A DNA stretch of 64,000 nucleotides, taken from Fragum whitleyi. Its lineage: Eukaryota > Mollusca > Bivalvia > Cardiida > Cardiidae. The position numbers and the translations under genes are program-made. This document shows, piece by piece, positions 59,901 to 61,934 of this stretch. Location of the stretch: NCBI GenBank assembly GCA_948146395.1, contig OX411552.1:3781501-3845500 (forward strand), written 5' to 3'. The stretch's first letter is position 1. Every line of letters begins with the position of its first letter. The notes under the pieces are model-generated. The model had not been told where the DNA came from, ran no database searches, and saw only the letters and a program-made list of their open reading frames with translations.

Positions 59901-61015
59901 CTAATCTTGATGGACACAACTAAAACTAAATTATTTACTTATCATCACATGGTCCTAAAATGACCTTAACCTTATTTGAAATTTCATCTTTATATGAAAC
60001 TACAGTAGAGCAAATCAATGGCTCAGCGCAAAACAGTTGTAACTGCCTATATGTTTAGTTTCAACTGTTTCACACTTAGCCATCAAAATGCTCAGCTGCA
60101 TGTGTGAAAATAAAAATTCTAAAATTAGCAAAATGTTTGAAACAAAACAAAAATTCATCAAAATTCAACAAAATATGATTTAAATTTTTCAAGTAAATTC
60201 TATTAGAACCCAATGCTGTAATAAATAACCCCACCTCCCTCTTTGGATGTCAAAATTGACTATTTTTCACCGAATGTCAGAATACCAGAAACCTCTAATA
60301 AACCCACATTCCCAACCAAATCAATGTCATGATCATTTTTACAGAGCCTTAATATAACTTTTCAGACAAATAATTAAGCTTTAATTTAATACTTTGATAA
60401 ATGATTGGATTTAAGGTTGGTTTGTTTTGTTTTCTGAGTATGACAGTGTACCCTACATTATGCCAAAAGGCTTATGTATCTCACTGCTACACTCTGAATT
60501 GTTTTTATTCAAGTATCACCTTTGGTTTTGATCTCAGCCTTGTAGTCGTAGTAACTCCTCATCATTGGGTATCTTGGCCATTTTTCCACGTTGTAACATA
60601 TCGATGGGCCAGCAAGAAACAATTGTAACTACCTATATTTTCATAGGCAGTTACAACTGTTTCACATTGAGTCATCGATATGTAGCCTCTAATAAAACCC
60701 CATCCCTTTTTAAGAGAAATGTGATGATTCCAATAAAACCCTGGGGTTACATTAGAGCTTTTACGGTTTGTTAGATAAAAAGAAGTTTATGTTTAAGGTT
60801 AATAATAATATCCTAATGAACAAACCTACCACAAGTATTTCTATAGCCCCAATAATATACATGGATGAAGCCACGGTGGTACCAAGATAGAAGAGAATTC
60901 CTACAGCGCCCCCAAACTCAGGGCCCAGCGCTCGCGATATCATGAAATAGGAACCGCCCGCAGGAACAACTCCGTTGGTTGCTATGGCACTCATGGAAAT
61001 AGCTGTCAGCATCGT
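14814..61015 (-). CDS. K-Cl cotransporter (KCC, SLC12A4-7 family), 22 exons, 5' end outside window
   Basis: An electroneutral K+-Cl- symporter of the plasma membrane, used in cell-volume and chloride control. The joined exons give 914 residues plus stop, colinear with animal KCC proteins from the TM2 region to the C-terminal ITIYS; vertebrate KCCs are about 1,085-1,150 residues, so roughly 170-190 N-terminal residues are missing. Family marks seen: GPEFGGAVG and FYLGTT (TM3), [11 protein letters not shown] across exons 4-5 (K+/Cl- binding segment of TM6), four cysteines and two N-glycosylation sequons in the long extracellular loop, [11 protein letters not shown] at the start of the cytosolic domain, [22 protein letters not shown] and [13 protein letters not shown]. 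The loop between TM5 and TM6 and the C-terminal motifs separate it from NKCC/NCC. Invertebrates often have a single KCC, so I give no vertebrate paralogue symbol. Phases match at all 21 internal junctions. No exon upstream of 61015 was recognised. Confidence 0.95.
14906..15566 (-). other. U12-type GT-AG intron (exon 21 to 22)
   Basis: 661 nt. The donor is GTATCCTTTA. The branch sequence ends ACCTTAAC (14915-14922), 9 nt from the acceptor. A perfect 29-bp inverted repeat (15471-15529) starts 37 nt inside the intron. Confidence 0.88.
15471..15529. repeat. Perfect 29-bp inverted repeat, 1-nt spacer
   Basis: AGTACAAGACTGTACTAAGT at the left arm start, complement at the right; the arms extend imperfectly about 13 bp further. 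It starts 37 nt inside the U12 intron after exon 21. Confidence 0.92.
15567..15700 (-). CDS. KCC exon 21 (second regulatory Thr site)
   Basis: 134 nt, phase 2 in and phase 1 out. It encodes (P)[19 protein letters not shown], then [20 protein letters not shown]. The Thr of RRMHTAV matches the second WNK-pathway site (Thr1007 in KCC2, Thr1048 in KCC3). The acceptor is CCATGCAG. The donor T|GTATCCTTTA is U12-type. A partial copy of its 5' end with acceptor lies at 15797-15843. Confidence 0.95.
15797..15843 (-). pseudogene. Partial copy of KCC exon 21 (acceptor side)
   Basis: About 47 bp match exon 21's 5' end and acceptor region (15663-15712): ACAGCTGTGTGCA and CACATTCTTCTGGTCTCT are shared. 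It lies upstream of the true exon and carries no complete exon. Confidence 0.75.
15893..16105. mobile_element. Decayed piggyBac-type MITE, same family
   Basis: TTAATCCTTGTTATGC at left, AATAAAAGCATTGTCAAAA and TAAACTAAGATCAGACT inside, right end degenerate (gggttcagcaaagg). It lies in the intron between exons 20 and 21, near the exon 20 donor. Confidence 0.65.
16128..16290 (-). CDS. KCC exon 20 (variable cytosolic linker)
   Basis: 163 nt, phase 1 in and phase 2 out. It encodes an acidic, Ser/Thr-rich linker: [20 protein letters not shown], then [19 protein letters not shown] and NRNVLEIK(P). This region is poorly conserved across KCCs, so support rests on frame, splice sites (CTTTACAG, CC|GTAAGT) and position between exons 19 and 21. 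Confidence 0.85.
17004..17166 (-). CDS. KCC exon 19 (first regulatory Thr site)
   Basis: 163 nt, phase 0 in and phase 1 out. It encodes [19 protein letters not shown] and [20 protein letters not shown], ending HGAAPKDIK. The Thr in AYTYERT matches the conserved site (Thr906 in KCC2, Thr991 in KCC3) phosphorylated under WNK-SPAK/OSR1 signalling, which inhibits transport. The acceptor is TTTATCAG; an interspersed repeat begins about 5-10 bp beyond it. Confidence 0.94.
17171..18288 (+). repeat. CTCACCTG-type repeat beside exon 19 acceptor
   Basis: Head AGAGATGATGGTCCTAGATT and GCTCACCTG; tail GAGCACTTTGTGCTC then AGGTGAGCTAAAA. About four diverged tandem units inside share AAATATGAAAGCTGTCTGCC and TTCTGGTTTCAGAGAAGAAG. 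Confidence 0.85.
18543..18724. mobile_element. Short TIR element, TACAGTCAAACCTGT ends
   Basis: 182 bp with perfect 15-bp TIRs TACAGTCAAACCTGT and ACAGGTTTGACTGTA. The interior repeats TCTTAAGCAAGC. Confidence 0.82.
18815..18906 (-). CDS. KCC exon 18 (cytosolic domain)
   Basis: 92 nt, phase 1 in and phase 0 out. It encodes (Q)[19 protein letters not shown] and [11 protein letters not shown], close to the vertebrate [20 protein letters not shown]. The acceptor is TTGTTTAG with a U12-like branch point TTCCTTGAG 11 nt upstream. The donor is ATG|GTAAGT. Confidence 0.95.
18907..19295 (-). other. U12-type GT-AG intron (exon 17 to 18)
   Basis: 389 nt. The donor is GTATCCTTTT. The branch-like TTCCTTGAG lies at 18918-18926, one base off the usual TTCCTTRAC, with the branch A about 12 nt from the acceptor. 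It contains a shortened hairpin repeat at 19231-19276. Confidence 0.88.
19231..19276. repeat. 80-bp hairpin repeat, copy 4 (deleted centre)
   Basis: TAATGGCTCAG at left and CTGAGCCATCGATATG at right, with most of one arm missing. It lies inside the U12 intron between exons 17 and 18. Confidence 0.7.
19296..19385 (-). CDS. KCC exon 17, flanked by two U12-type introns
   Basis: 90 nt, phase 1 in and out. It has no ORF of useful length on its own and was found by searching for the missing family segment. It encodes (H)[18 protein letters not shown] and [11 protein letters not shown](Q), matching [21 protein letters not shown]. The 5' boundary is TATATAC|AT, an AC acceptor; the 3' boundary is C|GTATCCTTTT, a U12 GT donor. 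Confidence 0.94.
19386..20127 (-). other. U12-type AT-AC intron (exon 16 to 17)
   Basis: 742 nt. It starts ATATCCTTAA and ends TATATAC. The perfect U12 branch-point sequence TTCCTTAAC lies at 19395-19403, 10-11 nt from the end. Both boundaries are also fixed by protein continuity ([13 protein letters not shown]), and no GT-AG alternative keeps the frame. It contains an 80-bp hairpin repeat at 19877-19957. Confidence 0.94.
19877..19957. repeat. 80-bp hairpin repeat, copy 5
   Basis: TTGATGGCTCAGCACGAAAC and TTTCACTGAGCCATCAATAT with a TGTTTA-type loop. It lies inside the AT-AC intron. Confidence 0.85.
20128..20244 (-). CDS. KCC exon 16 (cytosolic domain), ends at an AT-AC intron
   Basis: 117 nt, phase 1 in and out. 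It encodes (E)[31 protein letters not shown] and IDVWWIV(H); IDVWWIVH is a strict KCC motif. The acceptor is TTATTTCAG. The donor is C|ATATCCTTAA, the AT-AC U12-type consensus; with it, the His codon is completed by exon 17. Six partial copies of the exon's 5' part lie upstream at 100-bp spacing (20330-20905). Confidence 0.93.
20330..20905 (-). repeat. 100-bp tandem array derived from KCC exon 16
   Basis: Six copies spaced exactly 100 bp (the word gatcactaat starts at 20361, 20461, 20561, 20661, 20761 and 20861; in the true exon it is at 20198). Each copy has the 5' part of exon 16, about 22 codons, with its CAG acceptor, and stays open in the exon's frame. Copies 2-6 lack the 3' half and donor and would run into TAA soon after AFR. 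Copy 1 (20330) extends further into the exon. Identity between units is about 95 percent, so the array is recent. Confidence 0.93.
21624..21730 (-). CDS. KCC exon 15 (cytosolic domain)
   Basis: 107 nt, phase 2 in and phase 1 out. It encodes (L)[19 protein letters not shown] and [16 protein letters not shown], matching the highly conserved GLGGMKHNTVVMGWPNGWR motif. The acceptor is AATTTTCAG and the donor CTAG|GTAATA. Confidence 0.95.
21863..22036 (+). repeat. Interspersed repeat with GACAGACGGACA stretch
   Basis: Head TTTTGTGAAACACGAATGCC, then a GACAGACGGACAGACAGACA microsatellite-like run, then AAACAATATGCCCC and GGGAGCATAATAAAA. Related to 47285-47998. Confidence 0.65.
23017..24516 (+). 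repeat. Family C repeat, split by the insertion at 23104-24308
   Basis: The left part (23017-23103, AAGAGCACCACCTACAG, GGACATTATTTGCC) and right part (24309-24516, CCCCTTTGATAGTATGGGTTG side) match the uninterrupted copy at 61633-61915 in order. Confidence 0.72.
23104..24308 (+). repeat. CCACTGG-type repeat with 165-bp array
   Basis: Head AGAAAGCCATGAATGGC then GAGTCGCTCCA; tail GTGGCTTTCAGCCAATGG then AGCTAAAA. Five units at 165-166 bp spacing (catatagagaaatgacct near 23253, 23419, 23584, 23749, 23914). Confidence 0.85.
25094..25182 (-). CDS. KCC exon 14 (cytosolic domain)
   Basis: 89 nt, phase 0 in and phase 2 out. It encodes [20 protein letters not shown] and [10 protein letters not shown]. 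It aligns with the vertebrate segment starting TIKHLMEAEKVKGF. The acceptor is GTCATTTCAG and the donor TT|GTAAGTATA. Confidence 0.9.
25534..25613 (-). CDS. KCC exon 13 (cytosolic domain)
   Basis: 80 nt, phase 1 in and phase 0 out. It encodes (G)[12 protein letters not shown] then [18 protein letters not shown] follows LKAG of exon 12 as in other KCCs; the rest is divergent but colinear. The acceptor is CATCTACAG and the donor CAG|GTTAGT. Confidence 0.9.
25635..25972. mobile_element. TACAGT-ended MITE
   Basis: TACAGTCCATCTTGCTCCAG then CGACCATGTC at left; GTGGCTGCTTAATACATG then TTTTACTGTA at right. Relatives at 34019, 53424 and 56723. Confidence 0.7.
26042..26281. mobile_element. TGAGCCTG-ended MITE, copy 1
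   Basis: TGAGCCTGCGCATGAGATAT at left, GTCATGCATAGGCTCA at right; interior AAGACTCTGACCAGCCTGTG. Four relatives follow in this window. Confidence 0.75.
26351..26612 (-). mobile_element. tRNA-derived SINE, copy 1
   Basis: Minus-strand reading: tRNA-like 5' part with GACTGTCAATCTAGAGGTC (Asp-like anticodon arm) and GGTTTGATGCC, then AGCACTCATTCTTTCCGAC, and a 3' end with GTTGAAAGCGGCGTTAAAA. Five copies are recognisable in the window. Confidence 0.75.
27126..27204. repeat. 80-bp hairpin repeat, copy 6
   Basis: ATCGATGGCTCGGCGCAAAA with AGTTGTAACTGCCTAT pairing to ATAGGCAGTTACAACT. It lies 58 bp downstream of exon 12 in transcription. Confidence 0.85.
27262..27350 (-). CDS. KCC exon 12 (cytosolic domain)
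   Basis: 89 nt, phase 2 in and phase 1 out. It encodes (R)[17 protein letters not shown] and [10 protein letters not shown](G), aligned with the family's RPQLLVLLKLD...ASQLKAG. The acceptor is TTTTGACAG and the donor CTG|GTAAGG. Confidence 0.94.
27639..27868. mobile_element. TTAA-flanked piggyBac-type MITE, copy 2
   Basis: 230 bp, with TTAACCCTTTCCTGTTTTA at the left and TAAACAGCAAAGGGTTAA at the right; same interior as 10200-10428. Confidence 0.88.
28087..28282 (-). repeat. Two tandem extra copies of KCC exon 11
   Basis: Together with the true exon the three units repeat every 105-106 bp (tccagttttt at 28090, 28196 and 28301). The distal copy (28087-28179) keeps an open frame ([16 protein letters not shown], then [11 protein letters not shown]) and a GT donor but has lost the first residues and a usable acceptor phase. 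The middle copy (28193-28282) has a TAA and a one-base deletion. Confidence 0.92.
28300..28404 (-). CDS. KCC exon 11 (start of cytosolic C-terminal domain)
   Basis: 105 nt, phase 2 in and out. It encodes (G)[20 protein letters not shown] then [14 protein letters not shown](R), the conserved start of the KCC cytosolic domain. The acceptor is TTTTACAG and the donor AG|GTATGT. Two further copies of the exon follow in tandem at about 28087-28282, one with a stop and frameshift. Confidence 0.96.
28460..28720 (+). repeat. Interspersed repeat (AAACCCRGGCGTTA family), copy 1
   Basis: ACAAAACCCAGGCGTTAGGG then GAGAAAACGTGGATTAAT; later TCTCTGCAAATGTTAACGCC. Shared in order with 31190-31850. Confidence 0.65.
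29003..29088. repeat. 80-bp hairpin repeat, copy 7
   Basis: ATATTGATGGCTCTGCACAA and TTGCACTGAGCCATCAATAT, with an AT-rich loop. Confidence 0.85.
30188..30210 (-). pseudogene. Fragment copy of KCC exon 10
   Basis: TAGATATAAACATTAGACA is shared with exon 10 (about 30287-30309), placed about 10 bp past the exon 10 donor. It is short, but matches the pattern at the other exons. Confidence 0.5.
30221..30340 (-). CDS. KCC exon 10 (TM11-TM12)
   Basis: 120 nt, phase 2 in and out. It encodes [20 protein letters not shown] and [19 protein letters not shown](G), the last two membrane helices. The acceptor is GTTTGCAG and the donor GG|GTAAGT. About 25 bp of its sequence recurs just past the donor at 30188-30210. 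Confidence 0.95.
30410..30662 (-). mobile_element. tRNA-derived SINE, copy 2 (most complete head)
   Basis: On the minus strand the head GGCCACCGTCATAGTGCAGT contains an A-box-like AGTGCAGTTGGTAGTGC and a B-box-like GGTCAATCCC. The tail is CATTCAAACAAAC. Confidence 0.78.
31065..31163 (-). CDS. KCC exon 9 (TM10)
   Basis: 99 nt, phase 2 in and out. It encodes (M)[19 protein letters not shown] then [14 protein letters not shown], nearly identical to vertebrate KCCs. The acceptor is ATTTTAG and the donor TG|GTGAGT. Confidence 0.96.
31190..31850 (+). repeat. Interspersed repeat (AAACCCRGGCGTTA family), copy 2
   Basis: ACAAAACCCGGGCGTTAAGG then GAGAAAACATGGATTAAT at the left, TCAGGCGTTAAACCATTTTT near the right. 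Longer interior than copy 1. Confidence 0.65.
31854..31936. repeat. 80-bp hairpin repeat, copy 8
   Basis: ATATCAATGACTCAGTGTGA and TCGCACTGAGCCATCAATAT; the centre TGCCTATATGTTTATAGGC is shared with other copies. Confidence 0.85.
31949..32165 (-). mobile_element. tRNA-derived SINE, copy 3
   Basis: Shares TGAGAGACAAATAGTC, AGCCTCCAGCTGCTATCTCA and AACGCCACTTTCAACATTTT with the other copies. Confidence 0.75.
32243..32469. mobile_element. TGAGCCTG-ended MITE, copy 2
   Basis: TGAGCATGTGTGTGACATTT at left and AACACACACAGGCTCA at right, flanked by AATT on each side. Confidence 0.75.
32553..32642. repeat. Inverted TGACCTTGA clusters
   Basis: TTGACCTTGAGAGATGACCT on the left faces GGTCAAGGTCATC and ATCAAGGTCATCTC on the right, giving an imperfect hairpin about 90 bp long. 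Confidence 0.7.
32690..32790 (-). pseudogene. Decayed copy of KCC exon 8 (3' half)
   Basis: Aligns with the end of exon 8, including a donor-like GTATGT, over about 95 bp, but contains three in-frame stops. It lies immediately downstream of the true exon in transcription. Confidence 0.75.
32825..32999 (-). CDS. KCC exon 8 (TM8-TM9)
   Basis: 175 nt, phase 1 in and phase 2 out. It encodes (G)[17 protein letters not shown] and [20 protein letters not shown], then MVAPVITM. The acceptor is TTTCCAG and the donor AT|GTAAGTATAT. A decayed copy of its 3' half lies just downstream in transcription at about 32690-32790. Confidence 0.95.
33031..33324. mobile_element. piggyBac-type MITE, TTAACCCTTGTCATGCT family
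   Basis: Left TTAACCCTTGTCATGCT and right AGCATGACAAGGGTTAA are perfect 17-bp inverted ends. The core has CAGACTGCACATATGTGCAG in two tandem copies 54 bp apart (internal duplication). Confidence 0.88.
33445..33728 (+). repeat. CTCACCTG-type repeat, 5'-truncated
   Basis: About two units of the 145-bp type (aaaaatgtggcctctagagt, tgacccctTGACCT) and the tail GCTCAGGTGAGCTAAAA. Confidence 0.78.
34019..34389. mobile_element. TACAGT-ended MITE, second copy
   Basis: GCGCAGCGACCACGTCTATT at left; GTGGTCGTTTAACACAAG then TTTTACTGTA at right. Confidence 0.68.
34714..34935 (+). mobile_element. Second tRNA-derived SINE type
   Basis: A-box-like TGGCTCGTTGGCTCG and B-box-like GTTCGAGCCCCACC about 45 nt apart, then an unrelated body with AAGTGGGTAGCAGTGG, ending GTGAAAAAAAAGT. 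Confidence 0.6.
35658..36892. mobile_element. hAT-type non-autonomous element
   Basis: 1235 bp with perfect 18-bp TIRs TAGGGATGGGAACGAATA and an exact 8-bp target duplication ATAATTAT on both sides (35650-35657, 36893-36900). Subterminal CGAATATTCG palindromes recur near both ends. No transposase ORF. Confidence 0.92.
38501..40115. mobile_element. TIR DNA transposon, non-autonomous, copy B
   Basis: 1615 bp with near-perfect TIRs starting TACCGTATTTATTCTAATA and then ATCGCCC. The outer TA could be the target-site duplication. Several more AATCGCCC words sit inside each end. The interior has only short unconvincing ORFs. It lies in the 13.3 kb KCC intron. Confidence 0.85.
40116..43430. other. 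Unassigned intron DNA with a more GC-rich core
   Basis: Inside the 13.3 kb KCC intron. About 41040-41980 is richer in G+C and CpG than its surroundings, while both flanks carry long A or T runs. Six-frame reading shows no recognisable exon; the longest ORF (41698-41952) has no family motif. Confidence 0.4.
43440..43870. repeat. Diverged repeat, paired with 44700-45075
   Basis: Shared words in order: tctttaatgctttccc, tctgacatcatctaagcgaa, aaaagtgacgtcatcac, aaaagctatatgttcac, attatcctctatttaatg. A further short piece is at about 46560-46680. Confidence 0.6.
43943..44022. repeat. 80-bp hairpin repeat, copy 9
   Basis: CTGATGGCTCAGTGCGAAAC and GTTTTGCGCTGAGTCATCAA, with ACAGTTGTAACTG pairing to CAGTTACAACTGT. 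Confidence 0.85.
44083..44322. mobile_element. TGAGCCTG-ended MITE, copy 3
   Basis: TGAGCCTGTTCGCCACAATA at left and GTCACCCACAGGCTCA at right. Confidence 0.75.
44700..45075. repeat. Diverged repeat, paired with 43440-43870
   Basis: tctttaatgcttttgg, tctgacatcacctaagcaga, taagtgacatcaccatg, aaaagctatatttttt, attatcctctatataatc, colinear with the other copy. Confidence 0.6.
45911..46159. mobile_element. piggyBac-type MITE, same family
   Basis: TTAACCTTTGTCCTGCT at left and ATGACAAGGGTTAA at right; a single ACTGCACATATGTGCAG core. Confidence 0.82.
46267..46385 (-). CDS. KCC exon 7 (TM8)
   Basis: 119 nt, phase 2 in and phase 1 out. It encodes (K)[19 protein letters not shown] then [20 protein letters not shown], matching the KCC TM8 region. 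The acceptor is CCGACAG and the donor ACAG|GTAAGTAG. The next intron, to exon 8, is the longest in the window at 13.3 kb. Confidence 0.94.
46709..46948. mobile_element. TGAGCCTG-ended MITE, copy 4 (inverted)
   Basis: TGAGTCTGTGCGTGACATTT at left and CTCAGGCACAGGCTCA at right, flanked by AAT; the interior runs opposite to copies 1 and 5. Confidence 0.7.
47080..47137 (-). CDS. KCC exon 6 (TM7)
   Basis: 58 nt, phase 1 in and phase 2 out. It encodes (Y)[18 protein letters not shown](K), the same length as the family's [20 protein letters not shown]. The acceptor is TTTATTACAG, preceded 10 nt upstream by a perfect U12 branch-point sequence TTCCTTGAC. The donor is AA|GTAAGTATG, an ordinary U2-type site. 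Confidence 0.92.
47138..48048 (-). other. U12-type GT-AG intron (exon 5 to 6)
   Basis: 911 nt. The 5' splice site is GTATCCTTTA, the minor-spliceosome consensus. The perfect branch-point sequence TTCCTTGAC lies at 47148-47156, so its branch A is about 12 nt from the 3' splice site. The intron also contains a large part of an interspersed repeat rich in TGACCTTGA. Confidence 0.9.
47285..47998 (+). repeat. Interspersed repeat rich in TGACCTTGA
   Basis: Head TGTTTCAGAAACACGAATCC, four diverged units (ccttgtcacaagaaatgcac, cacatgtgaaatatcaa), tail AAACAATATGCCCCCCATCT then GGGGCATAGAAAT. Fragments recur at about 9100-9330, 14080-14265 and 34980-35065. Confidence 0.7.
48049..48147 (-). CDS. KCC exon 5 (TM6 second half, TM7 start)
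   Basis: 99 nt, phase 1 in and out. It encodes (G)[19 protein letters not shown] and [18 protein letters not shown] follows the chloride-binding part of TM6. The acceptor is TTTATTACAG. The donor GTATCCTTTA has the U12-type consensus. Five decayed copies lie immediately upstream at 48180-48680 and one more at about 49092-49146. Confidence 0.94.
48180..49146 (-). repeat. Tandem decayed copies of KCC exon 5
   Basis: About five units of roughly 100-110 bp at 48180-48285, 48286-48398, 48399-48469 (internal deletion), 48470-48570 and 48571-48680, plus an isolated remnant at 49092-49146. Each resembles exon 5 with flanking intron, including the ATTACAG acceptor. Pieces of protein such as [17 protein letters not shown] can still be read in the nearest copy; others have lost frame. 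All lie on the 5' side of the true exon. Confidence 0.9.
48736..48962 (-). mobile_element. tRNA-derived SINE, copy 4
   Basis: TTTGTTTGAATGGGTTTTAC then GTCGCTTTCAACA is the 3' end; GGTGAGAGACAAACGTCGGA and ACTGTGCTATGGTGG mark the 5' end. The SINE lies among the exon 5 echoes. Confidence 0.75.
49848..49988 (-). CDS. KCC exon 4 (TM6, first half)
   Basis: 141 nt, phase 1 in and out. The acceptor is CTTTTCAG and the donor ACAG|GTATGC. It reads through a polar segment ([17 protein letters not shown]) into [19 protein letters not shown]. The Pro and Thr of PSVT correspond to the TM6 residues that line the K+ site in KCC structures; the glycine completing PSVTG spans the junction with exon 5. Confidence 0.93.
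50560..50756 (-). CDS. KCC exon 3 (long extracellular loop)
   Basis: 197 nt, phase 2 in and phase 1 out. It encodes the large extracellular loop between TM5 and TM6. Four cysteines are visible (in ICYLGD, MMCIK and YCHNETDC), matching the four conserved loop cysteines of KCCs. There are two N-glycosylation sequons, NST and NET. The donor was set at TATG|GTAAAG because it rejoins exon 4 in frame as YENLNN, like the family's TENL; the ORF running on to PEA is intron. Confidence 0.92.
50890..50963 (+). repeat. CCACTGG-type repeat tail fragment
   Basis: CCCCAGTGGCCCTCGGCCAG then TGGATCTAAAA, preceded by a GGACGGACAC stretch. Confidence 0.65.
51638..51844. mobile_element. Decayed piggyBac-type MITE, same family
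   Basis: ATAACCCTTCTCCTGCTG at left and CAGCATGACAAGGGTTAA at right, with a variant centre. Confidence 0.7.
53156..53385 (-). CDS. KCC exon 2 (TM4-TM5)
   Basis: 230 nt, entering in phase 0 and leaving with two bases of an Arg codon. The acceptor is TTTACAG and the donor AG|GTAAGC. The segment [15 protein letters not shown] starts TM4 and [15 protein letters not shown] forms TM5, both close to KCC family sequence. The exon ends DDSI(R), at the start of the long extracellular loop. Confidence 0.95.
53424..53750. mobile_element. TACAGT-ended MITE, third copy
   Basis: TACAGTTGATATTGCTCGAG at left and AGTGGTCGCTAAAAATAACA then TTTTACTGTA at right. It starts about 40 bp upstream of exon 2's acceptor. 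Confidence 0.68.
53935..54450 (+). repeat. CTCACCTG-type repeat, diverged, truncated at left
   Basis: Three or four diverged 145-bp-type units and a tail GTCCAGGTGAGCGAAAA. Confidence 0.72.
55915..56145 (+). mobile_element. tRNA-derived SINE, copy 5 (opposite orientation)
   Basis: AGAGGTCTCAGGTTCCATTC, GGCACTCATTCTTTCCGAC, and a 3' end GTTGAAAGCGGCGAAAAACT. The A-box half is missing. Confidence 0.75.
56723..57069. mobile_element. TACAGT-ended MITE, fourth copy
   Basis: TACAGTCCATCTTGCTTGAG then AGACCATGTC at left; CATAATGCTCGTTTTACTGA at right. Confidence 0.65.
57189..57399. mobile_element. Decayed piggyBac-type MITE, same family
   Basis: TTAACCCTAATCCTCCTG at left and TATAAGGGTTAA at right; AGATCAGAGTGCACAACTGT resembles the family core. 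Confidence 0.7.
57988..59240 (+). repeat. CCACTGG-type repeat, full length
   Basis: Head ACAAGAGGCCCAAGAGGGCC then TATCGCTCCACTGG; tail GGCCTTCGGCCAGTGG then AGCTAAAA. Between them are about six units of 145-156 bp (gccctgccacgcccatattt) and a CGGACGGACG-rich stretch before the tail. Confidence 0.88.
60014..60088. repeat. 80-bp hairpin repeat, copy 10
   Basis: TCAATGGCTCAGCGCAAAAC and TTTCACACTTAGCCATCAA; a short deletion in the right inner arm. Confidence 0.8.
60599..60681. repeat. 80-bp hairpin repeat, copy 11
   Basis: TATCGATGGGCCAGCAAGAA and TTTCACATTGAGTCATCGAT; AATTGTAACTACCTAT pairs with ATAGGCAGTTACAACT. Confidence 0.8.
60830..61015 (-). CDS. KCC exon 1 of window (TM2 end, TM3)
   Basis: 186 nt, 62 codons, phase 0 at both ends. 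The acceptor is CCATTACAG and the donor is G|GTAGGT. It encodes [16 protein letters not shown], then GPEFGGAVG and FYLGTT. The tyrosine of FYLGTT is probably the TM3 residue that coordinates K+ in KCC structures. The reading ends EILV and continues in exon 2 with TYMAPE, as in other KCCs. The preceding coding exon is not visible in 61016-64000. Confidence 0.95.
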
Positions 61016-61128
61016 CTGTAATGGAGAAAAACTATCATGTTACTTGTCAGGCAAAAAGAGACTTTATTGGAAATTTTTAGTCTAATTAATTTGAAAAGAG
61101 ATCACAGCTAGCATAGGTTAACCTGATA

Positions 61129-61359
61129 TGAGCCTGTGCGTGAAATTCCCAGCAATCGAATATGTGCAAAGACTCTGACCAGCCTGTGCATCCACACTGT
61201 CTGACCAGAGTCTTCACTTGCGCTTTTTAGATAGAAATGTTCTCAAAGTATCTGTAGACCATCAGGTAAATTTATTTTTACAGTTGTGGCTCTCTACGCC
61301 TCTCGATGTTTGCACCTAACAAACATTCCAAATTTTTAGATATGTCACACACAGGCTCA
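61129..61359. mobile_element. TGAGCCTG-ended MITE, copy 5
   Basis: TGAGCCTGTGCGTGAAATTC at left and GTCACACACAGGCTCA at right, flanked by ATA. Confidence 0.78.
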
Positions 61360-61632
61360 TATGGTTTCAACAAACTGAACTTGAACACTCTCATCTGTAT
61401 TTAGCAGTTTAAGCTTCATCTGCAATTTCTTGTTTTCACACAATATTTTCCAGCATCTTGACCTCTCAACTCCTCAACAAATAGGACTAGTTCAAAATGA
61501 ATTTCGGTTAGACATTTTATATCAACCCGACTCAGAATGTACAGGGTATTTGTCAAAACTAAACAATTGCAGGGCATGCACATAACATTGGGTTCATACA
61601 AGTATTGTTAAAATTTTTAAATCTATAATTAA

Positions 61633-61915
61633 CAAGAGCACCGCCTACAGGTGCATACCCTCCGTTGATGAATGCTGGATGCTGGAAAAAATCTAAAATG
61701 AAAAAGGGACATAATTTGCACAAATGCATCTAGAGTTATCCCCTTTGATAGTATAGGTTGCTCTTTTGACAGTGAAAATGTGTGCCAAGTTCCAAGCGAG
61801 TGCCTTCTGTAGAGCATGAGATATCACAAAATGTCAAAGTTTTTTCACAAAAACGACAACGCCAGGCTAGAGCAATACCCAAGGTTTTCTCCGAAAACAG
61901 CCGAGCTAAAAGTGC
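61633..61915 (+). repeat. Family C repeat, uninterrupted
   Basis: Head ACAAGAGCACCGCCTACAGG, tail AAAACAGCCGAGCTAAAAG. Defines the family used to read the split copy at 23017-24516. Confidence 0.72.
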
Positions 61916-61934
61916 GCCCTCTACCTCTAGCTGT

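Noticed and set aside
14814..61015. NKCC or NCC (SLC12A1-3) identity
   Set aside because: The four-cysteine loop lies between TM5 and TM6 and the C-terminus has AYTYERT and RRMHTAV; these are KCC features.
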